Shown here one piece after another: positions 6,934 to 8,753 of a DNA stretch of 8,753 nt. The notes under the pieces were generated by a model. It did no database searches, was not told where the DNA came from, and saw nothing but the letters and a program-made list of their open reading frames with translations. The stretch is taken from NCBI GenBank assembly GCA_025965775.1, contig JAOPWG010000345.1, positions 1 through 8,753 of the forward strand. Direction: 5' to 3'. This stretch comes from Modestobacter sp. GTDB taxonomy: Bacteria; Actinomycetota; Actinomycetes; Mycobacteriales; Geodermatophilaceae. Each line of letters starts with the position of its first letter. The stretch's first letter is position 1. The translations under genes were made by a program, and so were the position numbers.

Positions 6934-6963
6934 AAGCTATGGCCGTGTTCACATCGATGTCAA
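6934..6963 (-). promoter_or_regulatory. sigma-70-type promoter of the repressor gene
   Basis: Read on the minus strand, a perfect -35 box TTGACA (6963-6958) is followed after 18 nt by TAGCTT (6939-6934), which keeps the key TA and final T of a -10 box. Transcription should start near 6927, inside operator O2, leaving a leader of about 63 nt that also carries O1. The -35 box and most of the spacer lie within the first eight or so codons of the divergent kinase gene. Confidence 0.65.
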
Positions 6964-7979
6964 GCGATGCACGCATGTTCGACACATCTTCGGTGCCGGC
7001 GCTCACGGTGCTGGGCGAGCTGGTCGTCGACCTCATCCCGGAACGGCACACCGATCCGGGCCCCGAGGACGGTGCGCCCCGTTTCGTCGCCCGCCCGGGG
7101 GGCAACGCGCTCAACGTCGCCGTCGCCGCCGGACGGCTGGGCCACCCGGTACACCTGCTGGCCCGCTTCGGCCAGGGGCCGCTGGCCGGGCACCTGCGCC
7201 GGCACGCCGAGTCCGCCGGCGTGGACCTGTCCGGATCGATCGACTCCCCTGATCCGGTGAGCCTCGCGGTCGTCGGTCTCTCCCCCGACGGCTCGGCCGA
7301 CTACGGCTTCCACGTGATCGGTGCCGCCGACTGGCAGTGGACCGACGCCGAGCTCGCGGCGGGCTGGTCCTCGGACTCCCGGGCCGTCCACGTCGGGTCG
7401 ATCTCCAGTTGGACCTCCCCCGGCTGCGAGCCGATCGCCGCACTGGTCGAGCGCCTGCACCGGACCGGTGACGCGCTCGTGAGCGTGGACCCCAACATCC
7501 GGCCGATGCTCGCCGAGGGCTTCGGCAACACGCCTGCCGACGTCCGGGCCAGGTTGGACCGTCTGGTGGCCACCGCCGACGTGGTGAAGATCAGCTCCGA
7601 GGACCTCGCCTGGCTCGAGCCGGACACCACCGACCTGGACGACGCCGCGCGCCGGTGGGCGGACCGCGGACCGGCCCTGGTCCTCCTGACCGACGGCGGT
7701 GCTCCGCTCCGGGTGGCCCGCCCCGGCGGGCGGCTGCAGCACCACACCCCGCCTGCGGTGACCGTCGTCGACACCGTGGGCGCCGGGGACACCCTGGCCG
7801 CGGGCCTCCTGACCGGTCTCCTCGGCGCCGGCATCACCGTCCGGGCGGCGCTGGAAGCCCTGGACGACGGGCTGCTGGGCCGGGTGGTCGCCGACGCCGC
7901 CCTCGCTGCGGCGCTGGCCTGCACCCGGGTCGGCGCCGATCCGCCCACCAGCGCCGAGGTCGACGCCGCGCGCGGGTGA
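6939..7979 (+). CDS. PfkB-family carbohydrate kinase (fructokinase-like)
   Basis: The 346-residue product should phosphorylate the imported sugar with ATP in the cytoplasm. PfkB signature 1 is GGNALNVAVAAGRLG (54-68) and signature 2 is DTVGAGDTLAAGLL (278-291), with catalytic base D284 in the GAGD anion hole. DPNIRP (184-189) is typical of fructokinase and 2-keto-3-deoxygluconate kinase relatives, and VVKISSEDLAWL (215-226) and LLTDGG (249-254) are the usual ATP-side elements. ATG 6939 is preferred because AGGTGG lies 6 nt upstream. However, residues 1-20 (MAVFTSMSSDARMF...) have no family counterpart, and this stretch carries the repressor promoter. ATG 6957, ATG 6975 or GTG 6993 are alternatives, none with an SD. 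It is divergent from the repressor and ends in a strong hairpin. Fructose or a related ketose or pentose is a reasonable but unproven substrate. Confidence 0.93.
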   Translation: MAVFTSMSSDARMFDTSSVPALTVLGELVVDLIPERHTDPGPEDGAPRFVARPGGNALNVAVAAGRLGHPVHLLARFGQGPLAGHLRRHAESAGVDLSGSIDSPDPVSLAVVGLSPDGSADYGFHVIGAADWQWTDAELAAGWSSDSRAVHVGSISSWTSPGCEPIAALVERLHRTGDALVSVDPNIRPMLAEGFGNTPADVRARLDRLVATADVVKISSEDLAWLEPDTTDLDDAARRWADRGPALVLLTDGGAPLRVARPGGRLQHHTPPAVTVVDTVGAGDTLAAGLLTGLLGAGITVRAALEALDDGLLGRVVADAALAAALACTRVGADPPTSAEVDAARG

Positions 7980-8015
7980 GCCCGTGCCGGCGCCTGCATG
8001 CGCACGGCACGGGCT
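7979..8015 (+). terminator. hairpin terminator between convergent genes
   Basis: AGCCCGTGCCG (7979-7989) and CGGCACGGGCT (8005-8015) form a perfect 11-bp stem. After a bulged A at 8004 it continues with GCGC/GCGC-type pairing (7990-7993 with 8000-8003), closing a 6-nt loop CTGCAT. It begins on the last base of the kinase stop codon and lies 17 bp from the stop of the opposing gene, so it can end transcripts from both sides. There is no U-tract. Confidence 0.8.
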
Positions 8016-8032
8016 GCTCCCGGGCCCACAGG

Positions 8033-8356
8033 TCAGGCCTGCGGCTCCGGCTCCTCGGTGGAGACCCTCCGCAGGGCTTCCTTGGTGAAGCCGCGGACGT
8101 ACTCCATGAGCCAGGCCTCGAAGGCCACCTGATCGGTCATGACCAGGTTGAAGTGCGCAAGGTAGTCCTGTCTGGCCGCGCTGAGGAACTCGTCCTCGGC
8201 GAACGCGTCACTCTGCTCGGCCAGCGCCATCAGCCGGTTGGCGCCGTCGACCATCCGGAAGGCGGCCAGGATGGGCGTCTCGTCCAGGCTGACCGGCGCG
8301 CTGCTGACCAGATGCGTGATGACCTTGAACATCTCCCGGTCCAGCTGCCCGCTCAC
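8033..8356 (-). CDS. small helical protein of unknown function, coupled to a nitroreductase (possibly DUF6092)
   Basis: I chose GTG 8356, giving 107 residues, because its GTG overlaps the TGA of the upstream gene as GTGA and a GGTGG SD lies 6 nt before it. A longer reading from GTG 8404 would add a basic tail that is simply the nitroreductase C-terminus read in another frame. The protein looks all-helical: REMFKVITHLVSSA (7-20), an ILAAFRMVDGANRLMALAEQ helix (29-48, cited by its FRMVDGANRL core), a FLSAARQDYL region (57-66) and FEAWLMEYVRGFTKEAL (79-95). It has no signal peptide, membrane segment or metal-ligand cluster. Size and pattern recall the actinobacterial DUF6092 proteins; that is memory, not a search. 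The coupling implies joint work with, or control of, the nitroreductase-like flavoprotein. Confidence 0.8.
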   Translation of the reverse strand: MSGQLDREMFKVITHLVSSAPVSLDETPILAAFRMVDGANRLMALAEQSDAFAEDEFLSAARQDYLAHFNLVMTDQVAFEAWLMEYVRGFTKEALRRVSTEEPEPQA

Positions 8357-8753
8357 GCGCGACCACCGGTGCCGAAGTCGGCGCCGAACCGGTTGTGGTG
8401 CCACGAGGTCCGGAAACCCCGCGCCGGCGGAGACGGGGACTCGGGCACGAAACCGACCGCCACCGTCACGTCCGGGCGGATGTGCTCGGGCAGGTCGAGC
8501 AGGGCCTGCACGGCCGGGGCGCTCCAGCTGGTGATGGTGCAGGTGCCCAGCCCGAGCGTCTGGGCCATGAGTGCCAGGTGCGCGCAGGCGGCCCCGGCGT
8601 CGAGCCAGCTCGCCGACTCCACGCCCCGGCGCCCCATGACCTCGCGCGCCCGGACGGTGTCGGTGCAGTGCACCAGCATCGCCGGCGCGTTGTTCAGGAA
8701 CCCGGGCAGCACCTGCCGGGCGGTCGTCATCAGGTGCGGGTCGTCGACCACGA
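8353..8753 (-). CDS. nitroreductase-family FMN oxidoreductase, C-terminal part only
   Basis: The frame is open from the right edge to TGA 8355-8353, giving the last 133 or so residues; the start lies outside the window. The block WLDAGAACAHLALMAQTLGL (49-68 of the visible part) followed by GTCTIT is the hallmark helix and strand of nitroreductases, usually 'GxAxQNLxLaAxxLGLGt'. Later come PEHIRPDVTVAVGFVPE (88-104) and a final SWHHNRFG (116-123), matching the common '(V)xxxRFG' end. The family uses FMN and NAD(P)H to reduce nitroaromatics, quinones, flavins or related substrates, or catalyses dehydrogenations. The FMN-binding N-terminus cannot be judged here. The next gene overlaps its stop by 4 bases. 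It has no evident link to the sugar locus, from which a bidirectional terminator separates it. Confidence 0.88.
   Translation of the reverse strand, partial: VVDDPHLMTTARQVLPGFLNNAPAMLVHCTDTVRAREVMGRRGVESASWLDAGAACAHLALMAQTLGLGTCTITSWSAPAVQALLDLPEHIRPDVTVAVGFVPESPSPPARGFRTSWHHNRFGADFGTGGRA

Noticed and set aside
6948..6963. near-palindrome TTCACATCGATGTCAA as a third repressor operator
   Set aside because: It has a CG centre, but its half-site differs from the CTAAACG of O1 and O2, and its right half is explained by the TTGACA -35 box of the repressor promoter.
5251..7260. 669-codon open frame on the plus strand
   Set aside because: It crosses the binding-protein and repressor genes in antisense and then the kinase out of frame, so it cannot be one real protein.

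Overview
The window is very GC-rich (roughly 70% or more by eye), with strong third-position G/C, long antisense shadow ORFs, GTG starts and hairpin terminators that lack U-tracts. This suggests a high-GC actinomycete. I cannot fix the genus from the sequence alone; a soil or stone actinobacterium is a guess. I see no tRNA, rRNA, CRISPR array, insertion sequence or other mobile element.

Layout. (1) 1-386, minus: a VOC/glyoxalase-fold protein cut by the left edge. (2) 387-660: a gene-free stretch holding a small perfect palindrome, a possible VOC promoter and a strong hairpin that ends the sugar operon. (3) 661-6864, minus, transcribed right to left: a LacI-family repressor (6864-5812), a lipoprotein sugar-binding protein (5708-4740), a tandem-domain sugar ABC ATPase (4653-3127), a ribose-type permease (3134-2064) and a 449-residue protein I do not recognise (2010-661). 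(4) 6865-6938: a compact divergent control region. (5) 6939-7979, plus: a PfkB-family sugar kinase with a fructokinase-like motif, followed by a hairpin that can terminate from both sides. (6) 8033-8753, minus: a small helical protein translationally coupled to a nitroreductase-family gene cut by the right edge.

How it fits together. Genes 661-7979 form one carbohydrate-uptake locus. The lipoprotein captures a monosaccharide-sized ligand outside the membrane, the permease and ATPase import it, the divergent kinase phosphorylates it, and the LacI repressor controls the locus. The repressor gene and the kinase share an upstream region with two CG-centred palindromes of the LacI-operator type (CTAAACGTTTAG and CCTAAACGATTAGG). 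Their centres are 42 bp apart, about four helical turns. A good sigma-70-type promoter for the repressor (TTGACA, 18 nt, TAGCTT) has its -35 box inside the first codons of the kinase, and its predicted start site falls in the second operator.

The most interesting unknown is the last gene of the operon: a cytoplasmic-looking, aromatic- and histidine-rich 449-residue protein. Its position suggests it acts on the imported sugar, but it matches no sugar-enzyme family I can name.
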